Shown: one piece after another, positions 20,666 to 29,636 of the stretch
Layout of the letters: each line of letters starts with the position of its first letter
Position numbering within the stretch: the first letter of the stretch is position 1
Assembly (NCBI RefSeq): GCF_902168175.1
Contig: NZ_CABHOU010000022.1
Coordinates: 1-54,355 of the forward strand
Direction: 5' to 3'
Length of the DNA stretch: 54,355 bases
From: an uncultured Chitinophaga sp.
Lineage (GTDB): Bacteria; Bacteroidota; Bacteroidia; Chitinophagales; Chitinophagaceae
Position numbers and translations under genes: made by a program
Notes under the pieces: generated by a model
The model's input: the letters and a program-made list of their open reading frames with translations, nothing else
Told to the model about the DNA's origin: nothing
Database searches by the model: none

Positions 20666-22357
20666 ATGAGGAACATTTTATCTACCATCATATTTACAGC
20701 TTGCGCCGGCGTTATGTTTAGCGGTTGCGCCAAGCCCGATGCCGTAACGCCCAAGGATATGAACGACCTGGCCGACATTTACGGTACTAAAGTTGAAATG
20801 GGGCGCGAGCGTTTATTCGAGGCCCGCTTCTCCAAAACAAAAGACACTATTTACTTCGATATACCCTATTATTACCCGGTAGACTCTGAGGACGAAACCG
20901 ATCTTACAAAAGTGATCCTGCGCGGTACTATTCCTACCGACGCAAAACTGACACCTTCTATTGGCGTACCCATGGACCTTACCAAACCATTTGATCTGAC
21001 TGTACGCTCCGGCACTGGTTTGACGAAGAAGTACGTGGTAGTAGGTAAAAAGGTAGGCGATTACGCATTGCGTAAAGTAACGCTGGCCTTTACTGCCGAC
21101 GGGGCCGCCCAGGAAATAGAAGGCGTTATACAGGCTACAGGAGAAGTGATATTCTATGTAGTGCCAGGTGTGGACATCAGCAATGCCACGCTCAACTACG
21201 AGATCAACCCGCATTCTACAGGTTCTATTACGGACGGAGCGGCCATCAACCTCACGGCAGGTGACCAGACATTTGCTGTTACCGGAGTAGACGGTGTAGC
21301 CAGAACATACACCCTGAAGGCACAGGAGCCGGTTAAACAGCCGTACGGCGTAGGTATTACCCGTAAACTGTTTATGAAAACAGCTACCGATTTAGGTTTC
21401 GTAACCAACAACGACGTGAGCATAGCCGTGAGCGGCGACTACCTGGTACTGGTAAGAAGGCTGGCCAGCGGTTCCAACTATCGCGTGTACAACAGGTTTA
21501 CCGGTGCTTACCTGCAGGATATGCACTATCCGTTCGGCACGCAGATTTCTTTCCAGATGGCGGAAGATAACAAGGGCGTATTGCTGGCTGCTTCATGGGC
21601 GCCCAAGAACGCGAAGTTCATTTTATACAAATACAATGGTCCTTTAGATACCAATCCGGTGAAACTGGTAGACTGGACAAACACCAACCCGGCCGCTATT
21701 ACGCTGGACGGTGGCGTAGGCCGCAGGGTAAACGTGTTCGGTGATCTTAGTCAGAACGCAGTGATCATGGCCCCTGCCGGACAGTCGAACACTATTTACC
21801 GCTGGAGAGTAGCGAACGGGGTACTCGTAAATAATAACCCGGAAGTACTCACTTACCAGTCTATCACCGGTACACCTGGTCACCTCGGCTTTTACGCCGA
21901 AGCGCAGCCAGTATCGGCCGATGCCAATGCGAACTACTTCATTAACTACCAGTTTGAAATAGGTTTCATAAACGGCGCCACCCAAACAAGGCTGGCAGGC
22001 TTTGCGAACGATACCAGGATTTTTGGTACCTATCACATGCCAATGAACTACACCACGTTCAACAACGCCAACTACCTCGCCATCCTGAAATACACCGCCG
22101 CTTCCGGTAACAGTGCCGCGCGACTGAGCCTGTTCGATGTAACTAATACATCGCTGATCAGTACCCTGTTTACCAGTGCGGTATATCCAACCTTTAATCC
22201 ATTTGTTTCCGACGAAGAATTGAAGGGCGACACCAATGGCAATGGTACGGGCGACATCGCTATTGGCTTTAGCAACAACGGCGAACGTATGCAGGTGTAT
22301 AGCCTGTTGACCAATGCAGGTTTGATGGGGCATGAGTTTACCAACTATGCGAAATAA
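20666..22357 (+). CDS. DUF5018-type surface lipoprotein
   Basis: 563 residues. The lipobox VMFSGC ends the signal (Cys about residue 21). The N-terminal third consists of two Ig-like domains of the DUF5018 kind (about 45-125 and 130-220: YALRKVTLAFTADGAAQEIEG … AINLTAGDQTFAVTGVDGVARTYTLKAQ). The rest (about 230-560) looks like a beta-propeller-type fold with repeated short beta-strand blocks (DYLVLVRRLASGSNYRVYN, FGDLSQNAVIMAPAGQSN). It is the third gene after SusCD, where surface glycan-binding proteins are encoded, so a ligand-capturing role at the cell surface is likely. No catalytic motif is seen. Confidence 0.8.
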   Translation: MRNILSTIIFTACAGVMFSGCAKPDAVTPKDMNDLADIYGTKVEMGRERLFEARFSKTKDTIYFDIPYYYPVDSEDETDLTKVILRGTIPTDAKLTPSIGVPMDLTKPFDLTVRSGTGLTKKYVVVGKKVGDYALRKVTLAFTADGAAQEIEGVIQATGEVIFYVVPGVDISNATLNYEINPHSTGSITDGAAINLTAGDQTFAVTGVDGVARTYTLKAQEPVKQPYGVGITRKLFMKTATDLGFVTNNDVSIAVSGDYLVLVRRLASGSNYRVYNRFTGAYLQDMHYPFGTQISFQMAEDNKGVLLAASWAPKNAKFILYKYNGPLDTNPVKLVDWTNTNPAAITLDGGVGRRVNVFGDLSQNAVIMAPAGQSNTIYRWRVANGVLVNNNPEVLTYQSITGTPGHLGFYAEAQPVSADANANYFINYQFEIGFINGATQTRLAGFANDTRIFGTYHMPMNYTTFNNANYLAILKYTAASGNSAARLSLFDVTNTSLISTLFTSAVYPTFNPFVSDEELKGDTNGNGTGDIAIGFSNNGERMQVYSLLTNAGLMGHEFTNYAK

Positions 22358-22382
22358 GCAGATCTAACTTAAAACTATCGCG

Positions 22383-23777
22383 ATGAGATATTCTTTCCTG
22401 GCAGCGTGTACGGCAGTAATGTTCCTGTTCGCCGCCTGCAGTAAAAAAGAAGGTGGCGGCCCGGTACGGCCCGAGCCCGAACCAGAAGTGGACACTGTGC
22501 GCAAGCGCAATGTAGTGGCCTGGGTAGACGCCCGCTCTAACGTATTCGGCACTTACGGGCGGTTAAACGATACCGCAGGCATCAACCGCGTGCTGGATAC
22601 GTTGAAAATGGTCGGTGTAAATGGTTTGGTGATAGATGTAAAAGGCAGTTCCGGTTACACCATGTACCCCAGCGCCTACGCCACACAGATCACGACCATG
22701 GACGGTAAAACCATTACCCCTGGTGTGGATTACGTGGGCTATATGGTGCAGGAGGCCAGGAAACGCCAGTTTAAAGTATACGCTTCCATCGTTACGTTCG
22801 TAGAAGGCGATGGTGCCCGCTCTTCAGGCAAACTGTTCGACGATCCTGATTTCAGGAGCAAGTACGAATCGATTGTTTGTGATGCGGCAGGCAACCGTGT
22901 ACCGGTAACCTCCATGGGTAAAAACGGGTTTGTGAATCCAGCACAGCCCGTGGTGCAGGAGCGCGTAATCAACATCGTTAAAGAGATCGTAGGCAAATAT
23001 GATATAGACGGGTTTATTCTCGATTACGCCCGTTATACTGACATCCACGCCGACTTCTCCGACTTCTCTAAAACAGATTTTATCAACTGGCTGAAAGTAA
23101 AGTACAATGATACCGATGCCGGGAAGATGAAATTTCCGACAGATATCGTGGCCTCGTGGAAAATGAGCGGCGACCAGGTACAACCGAACGTCACCGGCAA
23201 GTACTACCAGAAATGGCTGGTATACCGCTGCTCCGTGATACAGGCCTTTTTCGAAAAAGCGCGTGCGGCCGTGAAGTCAGTAAAGCCTAACGTAACCTTC
23301 GGCGTATACGTGGGTGCATGGTACACTACCTATTACTATGTAGGCGTAAACTGGGCCAGCAAAGAGTATGATCCGTTCAATGACCAGGCTATCCGCTTCG
23401 ACTGGGCTTACCCGGGTTATGGCGCAACAGGTTACGGCGAAACATTGGACCACCTGATGACAGGTAATTACTTCACCCAGATAAGACTCGCCGATAATCC
23501 TGCTACCGCCGCCATGAAGTACCATTGGTGGAGCATTGAGGGTTCGATTAATGGCACCAAGTACATCACTAAAAACAAGATGCCACTTTACGGCAGTATT
23601 GATATGGGTAACATTTCATGGGCAAACACCGGTGAAATTTCAAAAGCCATTAAATACATCCTATCACAAACCTCCGGCGGTGTAATGCTGTTTGATGTGG
23701 TGCACGTGTACGCACCGCAGTACAACAGGCTGAAAGTACCACTCTGGGATGCGATTAAGGAAGGCACGAAGCCATAA
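22383..23777 (+). CDS. GHL10/DUF4015-like putative glycoside hydrolase lipoprotein
   Basis: 464 residues. Lipobox LFAAC with Cys near 19, then a Pro/Glu linker. A TIM-barrel hydrolase domain runs from about 40 to the end: RNVVAWVDARSNVFGT, VNGLVIDVKGSSGYTMYP, FKVYASIVTFVEGDG and IDGFILDYARYTD (about 205-218). The last corresponds to the D-G-x-x-x-D-Y catalytic-site motif shared by the other two GHL10-type proteins in this window. It probably cleaves a polysaccharide at the cell surface for uptake by the upstream SusCD pair. The exact substrate is unknown; peptidoglycan strands are a candidate by analogy with DigH. Confidence 0.82.
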   Translation: MRYSFLAACTAVMFLFAACSKKEGGGPVRPEPEPEVDTVRKRNVVAWVDARSNVFGTYGRLNDTAGINRVLDTLKMVGVNGLVIDVKGSSGYTMYPSAYATQITTMDGKTITPGVDYVGYMVQEARKRQFKVYASIVTFVEGDGARSSGKLFDDPDFRSKYESIVCDAAGNRVPVTSMGKNGFVNPAQPVVQERVINIVKEIVGKYDIDGFILDYARYTDIHADFSDFSKTDFINWLKVKYNDTDAGKMKFPTDIVASWKMSGDQVQPNVTGKYYQKWLVYRCSVIQAFFEKARAAVKSVKPNVTFGVYVGAWYTTYYYVGVNWASKEYDPFNDQAIRFDWAYPGYGATGYGETLDHLMTGNYFTQIRLADNPATAAMKYHWWSIEGSINGTKYITKNKMPLYGSIDMGNISWANTGEISKAIKYILSQTSGGVMLFDVVHVYAPQYNRLKVPLWDAIKEGTKP

Positions 23778-23845
23778 TACTTCATTTACGAAAAGGGGGA
23801 ATGGTGCGTAACCATTGCCTCTTTTGTTTAATACCCGATCGTTTC

Positions 23846-24862
23846 ATGAAACGTGTTGCTATTTACCTGGCAGCGGCCTGCTTATCCATAGCATGCTCTG
23901 AGGACAAAGATTATTACACCGGTCCGCCGAGGCCCATTGAGCCTCCGGTGGTAACGCCGCCTGCCAAAGACACACTGATCAAATTACCCGCAGAATGGAC
24001 AAAGGCCACCACGCTGATGACCAACTTTCCAGAAGGCGTGGAAGTGTACAGGCGCACCGCCGCATTTAACAGTAAAGCGATGAACGCGTACTGTGTGGTG
24101 TTTGATCCCGCGGTAGCGGAGTTTAAACCAGTGGTATCTGATAAGAACAAAAAGCCCAGCATTTATTATTCGGAAGAAGGCGGAACGAAATACGCCTGTA
24201 TCAATGGCGGCTTTTTCGGCACCAATGTTTCCTACAGCCTGGTGAAATACAATGGGACCGTAACTGCGGTGAACATCCGTTCGCTGAACCGTGCTTATAA
24301 TGGTGTGAGTACGGCATATTATCCGACCCGCGCTGCATTTGGATTAACAAGTGCCGGCGTGCCGCAGGTGAGTTGGGTGTATCATGTAGGAGCGGGCAAT
24401 GGTACGGTGTATAGTTATCCCGTTCCCAGCGCTAATGAACTGAATAAAGAACCGCAGCCTGTACCCTCAGCCACCTTTCCCGCTGGCGGTGCAGAGTGGA
24501 TGGTGAGTTCGGCGATCGGTGGTTCGCCCATGCTTATCTATAATAATGTGGTGAAGATAACAGATAAAGAAGAACTGATAGATATTGATAACACTTCATC
24601 GCGTGCCCGTACTGCGATTGGGTACACCGCAAAAGGTAAAATAGTAGTGCTGGCCGTAGAAGGTAATAACAGCGCCGGCGGTGCAGGATTGAACTTACAG
24701 GAAACAGCCGACCTGATGAAAAGCATGGGTTGTACAGGTGCTATTAACCTTGACGGTGGCGGCTCCACAGCGCTGGTGGTAAACGGTCAGCAAACCGTGA
24801 AACCTTCGGACGCTGCGGGCGAACGCGCTGTGATGAGCGCCATCATCATCAAAAAGAAATAA
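23846..24862 (+). CDS. phosphodiester glycosidase (NAGPA-domain) lipoprotein
   Basis: 338 residues from the ATG at 23846 (MKRVAIYLAAACLSIAC, lipobox Cys at 17); an upstream in-frame ATG at 23801 would bury the signal peptide and is rejected. The NAGPA domain fills about 60-335: YACINGGFFGTN, then ARTAIGYTAKGKIVVLAVEG, GGAGLNLQETADLMKSMGC and the hallmark INLDGGGSTALVVNG (Asp near 303). Family enzymes split GlcNAc-1-phosphodiesters from their carriers. In a Sus operon this points to a substrate with a sugar phosphodiester, such as a teichoic-acid-like or capsular polymer, or to another cell-wall glycan. Fifth gene of the operon. Confidence 0.88.
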   Translation: MKRVAIYLAAACLSIACSEDKDYYTGPPRPIEPPVVTPPAKDTLIKLPAEWTKATTLMTNFPEGVEVYRRTAAFNSKAMNAYCVVFDPAVAEFKPVVSDKNKKPSIYYSEEGGTKYACINGGFFGTNVSYSLVKYNGTVTAVNIRSLNRAYNGVSTAYYPTRAAFGLTSAGVPQVSWVYHVGAGNGTVYSYPVPSANELNKEPQPVPSATFPAGGAEWMVSSAIGGSPMLIYNNVVKITDKEELIDIDNTSSRARTAIGYTAKGKIVVLAVEGNNSAGGAGLNLQETADLMKSMGCTGAINLDGGGSTALVVNGQQTVKPSDAAGERAVMSAIIIKKK

Positions 24863-24951
24863 AAGTTTACCACAGATAAAGCGATAGTTATTAATTTGGA
24901 ACGGCGGCCACGTTTCGTCGTGGCCGCATCTTTTAAAAAGAAAACTTCATC

Positions 24952-25635
24952 ATGAAACAGATATATACTATGTTGCTGATGCTGGCTGCTTCGGGTACCA
25001 CGTTTGCACAACAGGCCGAAAAGAAGATAGACAGCAGTTATGCTAACACCTATTACCAGGGCCGCATGGAGATATTTCGCACGCTGCCCGTGCAGAAAGG
25101 CGTTATTGTATTCGTAGGCAACAGTATTACCGAACGTGCGCAGTGGAACGAATTGCTGCCCGGCAAAGCCATTGTGAACCGCGGTATTGGCGGCGACAAC
25201 AGCTTCGGCGTACTCGCCCGGCTGGATACCATCCTGCTAAGCAAACCTTCGAAACTTTTCCTCGATATCGGTATTAACGATATTGGCCGTGGCCTGCCTG
25301 TAGCAGTTATCTCCAACAACTACGAACGCATCCTGCGCCGCATTAAGGAGTTATCTCCCAAAACCAGGATATATGCACAGAGCGTACTGCCCATGAACGA
25401 TGCGGTGTTGAAGGCGGAATACCTGAAAAACAAAAAGGCGATCATCATCGAACTGAATAATAATATTAAAGCACTGGCGGTGCGTTATGGCGCTACTTAT
25501 GCCGATTTGCATAACGATGTATTTGCCGATGCGAACGGTGATCTTAAAACGCCGCTTACTGTAGATGGGATTCACCTGGCACCAAAGGCTTATGTGCTTT
25601 GGGTAGACTACCTCAAACAGAAAAAATACCTGTGA
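24952..25635 (+). CDS. secreted SGNH/GDSL esterase
   Basis: 227 residues with a signal peptide (to about residue 19, TTFAQ). All SGNH blocks are visible: block I VGNSITE (Ser58), block II RGIGGDNS (Gly/Asn oxyanion residues), block III LDIGINDIGRG (Asn), and block V DGIHL (Asp205/His208). It most resembles the platelet-activating-factor acetylhydrolase or sialate-esterase branch, which removes O-acetyl groups from sugars. As the last gene of the operon it would de-esterify the glycan before or during hydrolysis. Confidence 0.88.
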   Translation: MKQIYTMLLMLAASGTTFAQQAEKKIDSSYANTYYQGRMEIFRTLPVQKGVIVFVGNSITERAQWNELLPGKAIVNRGIGGDNSFGVLARLDTILLSKPSKLFLDIGINDIGRGLPVAVISNNYERILRRIKELSPKTRIYAQSVLPMNDAVLKAEYLKNKKAIIIELNNNIKALAVRYGATYADLHNDVFADANGDLKTPLTVDGIHLAPKAYVLWVDYLKQKKYL

Positions 25636-25656
25636 TCTTGTGCTGAGCTGGGATGT

Positions 25657-25695
25657 ACTGCGTAACTGCCACGGGTGGTTACGCAGTTTCTTTTT
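25657..25695 (+). terminator. terminator of the six-gene SusCD operon
   Basis: Perfect 10-bp stem ACTGCGTAAC / GTTACGCAGT with a small inner stem, followed by TTCTTTTT. It lies 22 bases after the SGNH stop. It also lies inside the longest open frame of the next gene, which supports the later start chosen there. Confidence 0.85.
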
Positions 25696-25736
25696 CGGGC
25701 AAATTCCGTAATTTAATAGCGGAAACCCCCGAAATT

Positions 25737-26339
25737 ATGTCCAACATGATTACACACCCCCTCACACTCTCCGGCCGCGTTGTAACGCTTGAGCCGCTGG
25801 AAACACCCCTGCTCCCCGAACTGGAAGCCCTCACGCAAGATGAGCGCATTTGGGAATTCTATTCCGAGAACTATGCGAAGCGCGAAAACTTCGTGGAACT
25901 CTACGAGAAGAGCTTCAACGGTCGCGAGGCAGGTACCCATTACGCTTTTGCAGTAAGACTGAACGAAACCGGTAAACTGATAGGCAGTACCCAGTACTTC
26001 GACATCAGTACTAAACACCGCAACCTGGAAATCGGCTATACCTGGTATTTGCCCGAATATTGGGGTACGGCCGTTAACCTGGAGAGTAAACAATTACTGC
26101 TCACCTACGCCTTTGAAACATTGCGCATGGTAAGGGTACAGATAAAGACCGGCGATACGAACAAACGATCTCAAAAAGCCATTGCCAAAATCGGCGGCCG
26201 GTTTGAAGGTGTACTGCGTAAAGCCAAAGTGATGGAGAACGGGCAGTACAGGAATACCGTGTACTTTTCTATTATTGATGAGGAGTGGCCTGCGGTAAAA
26301 CTCCATTTGAAGAAGTTGCTGGAGGAAAAGATGGATTGA
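25737..26339 (+). CDS. GNAT-family N-acetyltransferase
   Basis: 200 residues from the ATG at 25737 (MSNMITHPLTLSGRVVTLEP); the ATG nine bases later is an alternative. The RimJ/RimL-like layout is clear: VVTLEPLETPLLPEL, YAFAVRLNETGKLIGSTQYFDI, NLEIGYTWYLPEYWGTAVNLESKQLLLTYAFETL, VRVQIKTGDTNKRSQKAIAKIGG and YFSIIDEEWPAVKLHL. Members transfer acetyl from acetyl-CoA to protein N-termini or small amines. The strong terminator upstream and promoter downstream make it a separate unit. Substrate unknown. Confidence 0.88.
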   Translation: MSNMITHPLTLSGRVVTLEPLETPLLPELEALTQDERIWEFYSENYAKRENFVELYEKSFNGREAGTHYAFAVRLNETGKLIGSTQYFDISTKHRNLEIGYTWYLPEYWGTAVNLESKQLLLTYAFETLRMVRVQIKTGDTNKRSQKAIAKIGGRFEGVLRKAKVMENGQYRNTVYFSIIDEEWPAVKLHLKKLLEEKMD

Positions 26340-26364
26340 TATTTATTAAAAAATTCTACCTTTG
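26336..26364 (+). promoter_or_regulatory. promoter of the RNA-repair operon
   Basis: TTG (26336-26338), an 18-nt spacer and a perfect -7 box TACCTTTG (26357-26364) match the Bacteroidota vegetative consensus, so the operon may be expressed constitutively. It overlaps the end of the GNAT gene. Confidence 0.65.
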
Positions 26365-26398
26365 TTCACCTCTCAGCTACCCCCACACGAAAGAAGAA

Positions 26399-26411
26399 GG
26401 CATAATATGCC
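26399..26411. promoter_or_regulatory. small inverted repeat in the RNA-repair leader
   Basis: GGCAT-AAT-ATGCC lies between the promoter and the hen1 ATG at 26436. It could be an operator half-site pair or a leader hairpin; there is no adjacent regulator gene. Confidence 0.25.
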
Positions 26412-26435
26412 ATAGTTATTTTTATTTTTAGAAAG

Positions 26436-27815
26436 ATGTTACTCACGATTACAACAACCCACAAGCCCGCTACGGACTTGGGATACCTTTTGCATAAACG
26501 TCCCGATAAAACCCAACAGGTGGAATTGTCGGGCGGTATTGCACACGTGTTTTACCCCGAGGTGTCGGAAACCCGGTGTACGGCCGCTTTATTATTAGAT
26601 ATAGATCCGGTTGGCCTGGTGCGCAAAGACAATGGTCCCGCAGGAAATGATTTTGCCCTGCAGCAATATGTAAACGACCGCCCGTACGTGGCCAGTTCGT
26701 TTATGAGTGCTGCTATCGCAAAAGCTTATTCATCGGCCCTTAATGGTCGCTGTAAAGACCGCCCGGAACTGCCTGCTACGCCCATGCCGTTCGAAATACG
26801 GCTGCCGGTATTGCCTGTGCGTGGCGGTGAAGCGTTACTGAACGATTTGTTCCTGCCACTGGGTTATACCATTATTGCCACCCGCCTGCCGCTCGACGAA
26901 AAGTTCCCCGCGTGGGGCGAAAGCCGTTACTTCGACGTAACGCTGGTGAACACGGTTACGATGCAGCAGCTGTTATCGCACCTGTACATTCTTATCCCGG
27001 TATGCGACAACGATAAACATTACTGGGTTGGGAAAGAAGAGGTGGATAAGCTGATGGAGAAAGGTAAGGCCTGGTTAGATCAGCATCCTGCGAAGGAGCT
27101 GATCGTACAGCGGTACCTGCGCCACCATAAAGCTTTGATAAGTGATGCGATACAGTCGTTGTTGAAGGAAGAGCTGCCTGAAGTAGAGGCGGAAGTGGTT
27201 GCGCCAAGGATGCGCGCACACGATGCGCGGTTGCTGATGGTGAAAGACGAACTATTGGCTACAGGCGCTAAAAGCGTGGCCGACCTGGGCTGCGGCGAAG
27301 GCAAACTATTACGCCTGCTGCTTCCTGAAAAACAGTTTGAGAAGATACTGGGTATGGACGTGAGTTACCGCTCACTGGAAATAACGCAGAGAAAGTTGAA
27401 GATCGACCGGCTGCCACTGTCGCAGCAGGAAAGGATCCAGCTGGTACAAGGCTCCCTCACTTATCGCGATAAACGAATAGAAGGGATGGATGCTGCTGCC
27501 CTGGTGGAGGTGATAGAACACCTGGACGAGCCACGGCTGGCAACCCTGGAAAAAGTACTGTTTGAATATGCGCGACCGGCTCATGTAATTATTACGACCC
27601 CGAATGCGGAATACAACGTTAAATTCGAGAGCCTGTTCAGTGGCCACATGCGCCACAGCGACCACCGCTTCGAATGGACGCGTGAGCAGTTCCGTAACTG
27701 GGGCGACAGGCTGGGGAATGAATACGGTTATGCCGTGCAGTACAAAGCCGTTGGTGAAGAGGACGCAGAAATAGGCGCCCTAACGCAAATGGCGATATTT
27801 AAAAAGAAAGAATAA
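26436..27815 (+). CDS. hen1: 3'-terminal RNA ribose 2'-O-methyltransferase Hen1
   Basis: 459 residues, the usual size of bacterial Hen1. The N-terminal half (about 1-235, MLLTITTTHKPATDLGYLLHKRP, VYPE-type core) is the domain that activates the Pnkp ligase. The C-terminal methyltransferase has the SAM motif VADLGCGEG (about 281-289), the Mn-binding EVIEH (about 358-362) and the HSDHRFEW His segment (about 405). Hen1 methylates the 2'-OH at the 3' end of cleaved RNA before Pnkp reseals it, so repaired tRNA resists a second cut. It is the first gene of a four-gene operon; its stop overlaps the next ATG by one base. Confidence 0.95.
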   Translation: MLLTITTTHKPATDLGYLLHKRPDKTQQVELSGGIAHVFYPEVSETRCTAALLLDIDPVGLVRKDNGPAGNDFALQQYVNDRPYVASSFMSAAIAKAYSSALNGRCKDRPELPATPMPFEIRLPVLPVRGGEALLNDLFLPLGYTIIATRLPLDEKFPAWGESRYFDVTLVNTVTMQQLLSHLYILIPVCDNDKHYWVGKEEVDKLMEKGKAWLDQHPAKELIVQRYLRHHKALISDAIQSLLKEELPEVEAEVVAPRMRAHDARLLMVKDELLATGAKSVADLGCGEGKLLRLLLPEKQFEKILGMDVSYRSLEITQRKLKIDRLPLSQQERIQLVQGSLTYRDKRIEGMDAAALVEVIEHLDEPRLATLEKVLFEYARPAHVIITTPNAEYNVKFESLFSGHMRHSDHRFEWTREQFRNWGDRLGNEYGYAVQYKAVGEEDAEIGALTQMAIFKKKE

Positions 27816-28576
27816 TGGAACTGACGATAATAGAAAAGTTGCTGGAAACAGCAGTGCATGAAAAAGTAAAGGTGCTGTATGCCTGCGAGTCGGGCAGCAG
27901 GGCCTGGGGTTTTGCCTCCACCGACAGCGACTACGACGTACGCTTTATATATACCCGCCGTACCTCCGATTACCTGTCCATCGCCGACCGCCGCGATGTG
28001 ATAGAACTTCCGGTAAACGAAGTGCTGGACATCGGTGGCTGGGACTTGCGAAAGGCGTTGCAGCTATTTCTTAAATCCAATGCACCCTTGTACGAGTGGT
28101 TGCAGTCGCCCGTATGGTACGATGGTAACCACGCGTTCGTAGACGAACTAAAAGCATTGATGCCAAAGTATTTCTCGTGCCGTGCAGGCTGTCATCATTA
28201 CCTGTCGATGGCTTTTAATACCCTGGAGAACGATTTGCAGGGCGGGCAGGTAAAGATCAAAAAATACTTCTACGCCCTGCGCCCTGCCCTGGCGGCTTTG
28301 TGGATAATAGAGAAGCAGGAAGTGCCACCTATGGAGTTTGGTATACTACGTACGCTGGTGCAGGACGAACCCTGGCAGCAGGCGGTGGACACCCTGTTGA
28401 AAGTGAAGGCAGGTGCGGACGAGAAGGCGCTGATAACGCCCATCCCCCTGTTACAAAACTGGCTGCAGGAAACATTGAATAATTGTAAAGAAAAGGCATC
28501 CGCCCTCCCGTCCATACGACATACAACGGAGGAGCTGGATGAACTGTTCCGAAAATATATGCATCATGACCTTTGA
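27815..28576 (+). CDS. RlaP-type nucleotidyltransferase (RNA-repair associated)
   Basis: 253 residues. The pol-beta-like nucleotidyltransferase signature YACESGSRAWGFASTDSDYDVRFIY (about 21-45) carries the Gly-Ser and two Asp metal ligands. WDLRKALQLFLKSNAPLYEWLQSPV follows, typical of the PF10127 (RlaP) family found next to RNA ligases and Pnkp/Hen1. Predicted to add or process nucleotides at damaged RNA ends; the biochemical activity is not well established. Translationally coupled to hen1 and overlapping the next gene by 11 bases. Confidence 0.85.
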   Translation: MELTIIEKLLETAVHEKVKVLYACESGSRAWGFASTDSDYDVRFIYTRRTSDYLSIADRRDVIELPVNEVLDIGGWDLRKALQLFLKSNAPLYEWLQSPVWYDGNHAFVDELKALMPKYFSCRAGCHHYLSMAFNTLENDLQGGQVKIKKYFYALRPALAALWIIEKQEVPPMEFGILRTLVQDEPWQQAVDTLLKVKAGADEKALITPIPLLQNWLQETLNNCKEKASALPSIRHTTEELDELFRKYMHHDL

Positions 28577-29636
28577 ACAATTGACCGCAGAGCCAGGCCA
28601 CCTGTTGATGAAGTGCATCAGCGGCAGCCGTGCCTATAACCTGCAGGTGCCCACTTCAGACACTGACCTGAAAGGCATATTCGTATTGCCGGAAAAGGAG
28701 TTGTTTGGTATGGGATATACGGACCAGGTGAGTAATGAAAGTAACGATGAGGTGTACTTTGAGATCGGCCGTTTCGTAGAACTGTTGTGTAAAAACAATC
28801 CGAATATCCTCGAACTGCTTAACTCTCCGGATAAAGCGGTGTTGTATAAACATCCGCTGATGCATCTTATCAAACCCGAAGACTTTTTATCGAAACTGTG
28901 CCTGCAAACCTTTGCCGGATATGCTAAAACGCAGATCAAAAAGGCTGGCGGACTAAATAAAATGATCAATAAACCGATGGATGGCGAGCGAAAGTCGGTA
29001 GCCGACTTTTGTTACATGATAGCAGGTAACGGTAGCGTACCGCTTCGTGAATGGTTGACAGATAGAGGTTTTAAGCAGGAAGAATGTGGGTTGATAAAGG
29101 TAGATCACTTTCGCGATGTATACATGCTGTATCATCATCAGCAGTTGCCAGCCGATACCTGGTTTAAAGGCATCGTATCCGGCCCTGATGCTAATGATGT
29201 GCAGGTAAGCACCGTGCCTAAAGGTCTCGAACCGCTGGGTGTGATGAATTTTAATAAGGACGGGTATTCCGTATACTGCCGCGAGTATGCCTCCTACCAT
29301 CAATGGGTAGCCGAACGGAACCAAGCCCGGTACGAAAGCACGCAGAGCCACGGCAAGGGCTACGATGCTAAAAACATGATGCACACCATCCGCCTTTTAA
29401 GTATGGCTGAAGAAATAGCCACACAACGGCAGGTGAACGTTTACCGTAACGACAGGGAGTTCTTATTGAAAATCCGGCACGGACAATATGAATACGCTGA
29501 ACTGATGAAAATGGTGGAAGATAAAATGGACAAAATAGAAAAGCTGTATGCCATCAGCGATCTGCCCGATGCTCCGGACGAGCAAAAGGCGGAAGAGCTG
29601 CTGGTGCAGATAAGGACCTCTTTTTATGCGAGATAA
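28566..29636 (+). CDS. second RlaP-like nucleotidyltransferase
   Basis: 356 residues from the ATG at 28566 (MTFEQLTAEPGHLLM); an upstream in-frame ATG at 28539 would lengthen the overlap with the previous gene and is less likely. The motif CISGSRAYNLQVPTSDTDLKGIFV (about 17-40) again gives the nucleotidyltransferase Gly-Ser and Asp-x-Asp. The rest differs from the first paralogue (VYFEIGRFVELLCKNNPNILELL, SHGKGYDAKNMMHTIRLL). It overlaps pnkp by 11 bases. Two diverged family members in one repair operon suggest distinct RNA-end substrates or a paired complex. Confidence 0.82.
   Translation: MTFEQLTAEPGHLLMKCISGSRAYNLQVPTSDTDLKGIFVLPEKELFGMGYTDQVSNESNDEVYFEIGRFVELLCKNNPNILELLNSPDKAVLYKHPLMHLIKPEDFLSKLCLQTFAGYAKTQIKKAGGLNKMINKPMDGERKSVADFCYMIAGNGSVPLREWLTDRGFKQEECGLIKVDHFRDVYMLYHHQQLPADTWFKGIVSGPDANDVQVSTVPKGLEPLGVMNFNKDGYSVYCREYASYHQWVAERNQARYESTQSHGKGYDAKNMMHTIRLLSMAEEIATQRQVNVYRNDREFLLKIRHGQYEYAELMKMVEDKMDKIEKLYAISDLPDAPDEQKAEELLVQIRTSFYAR

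Noticed and set aside
25653..25736. Upstream start for the GNAT gene
   Set aside because: The extension is encoded by the operon terminator hairpin at 25657-25695 and does not resemble a GNAT N-terminus.
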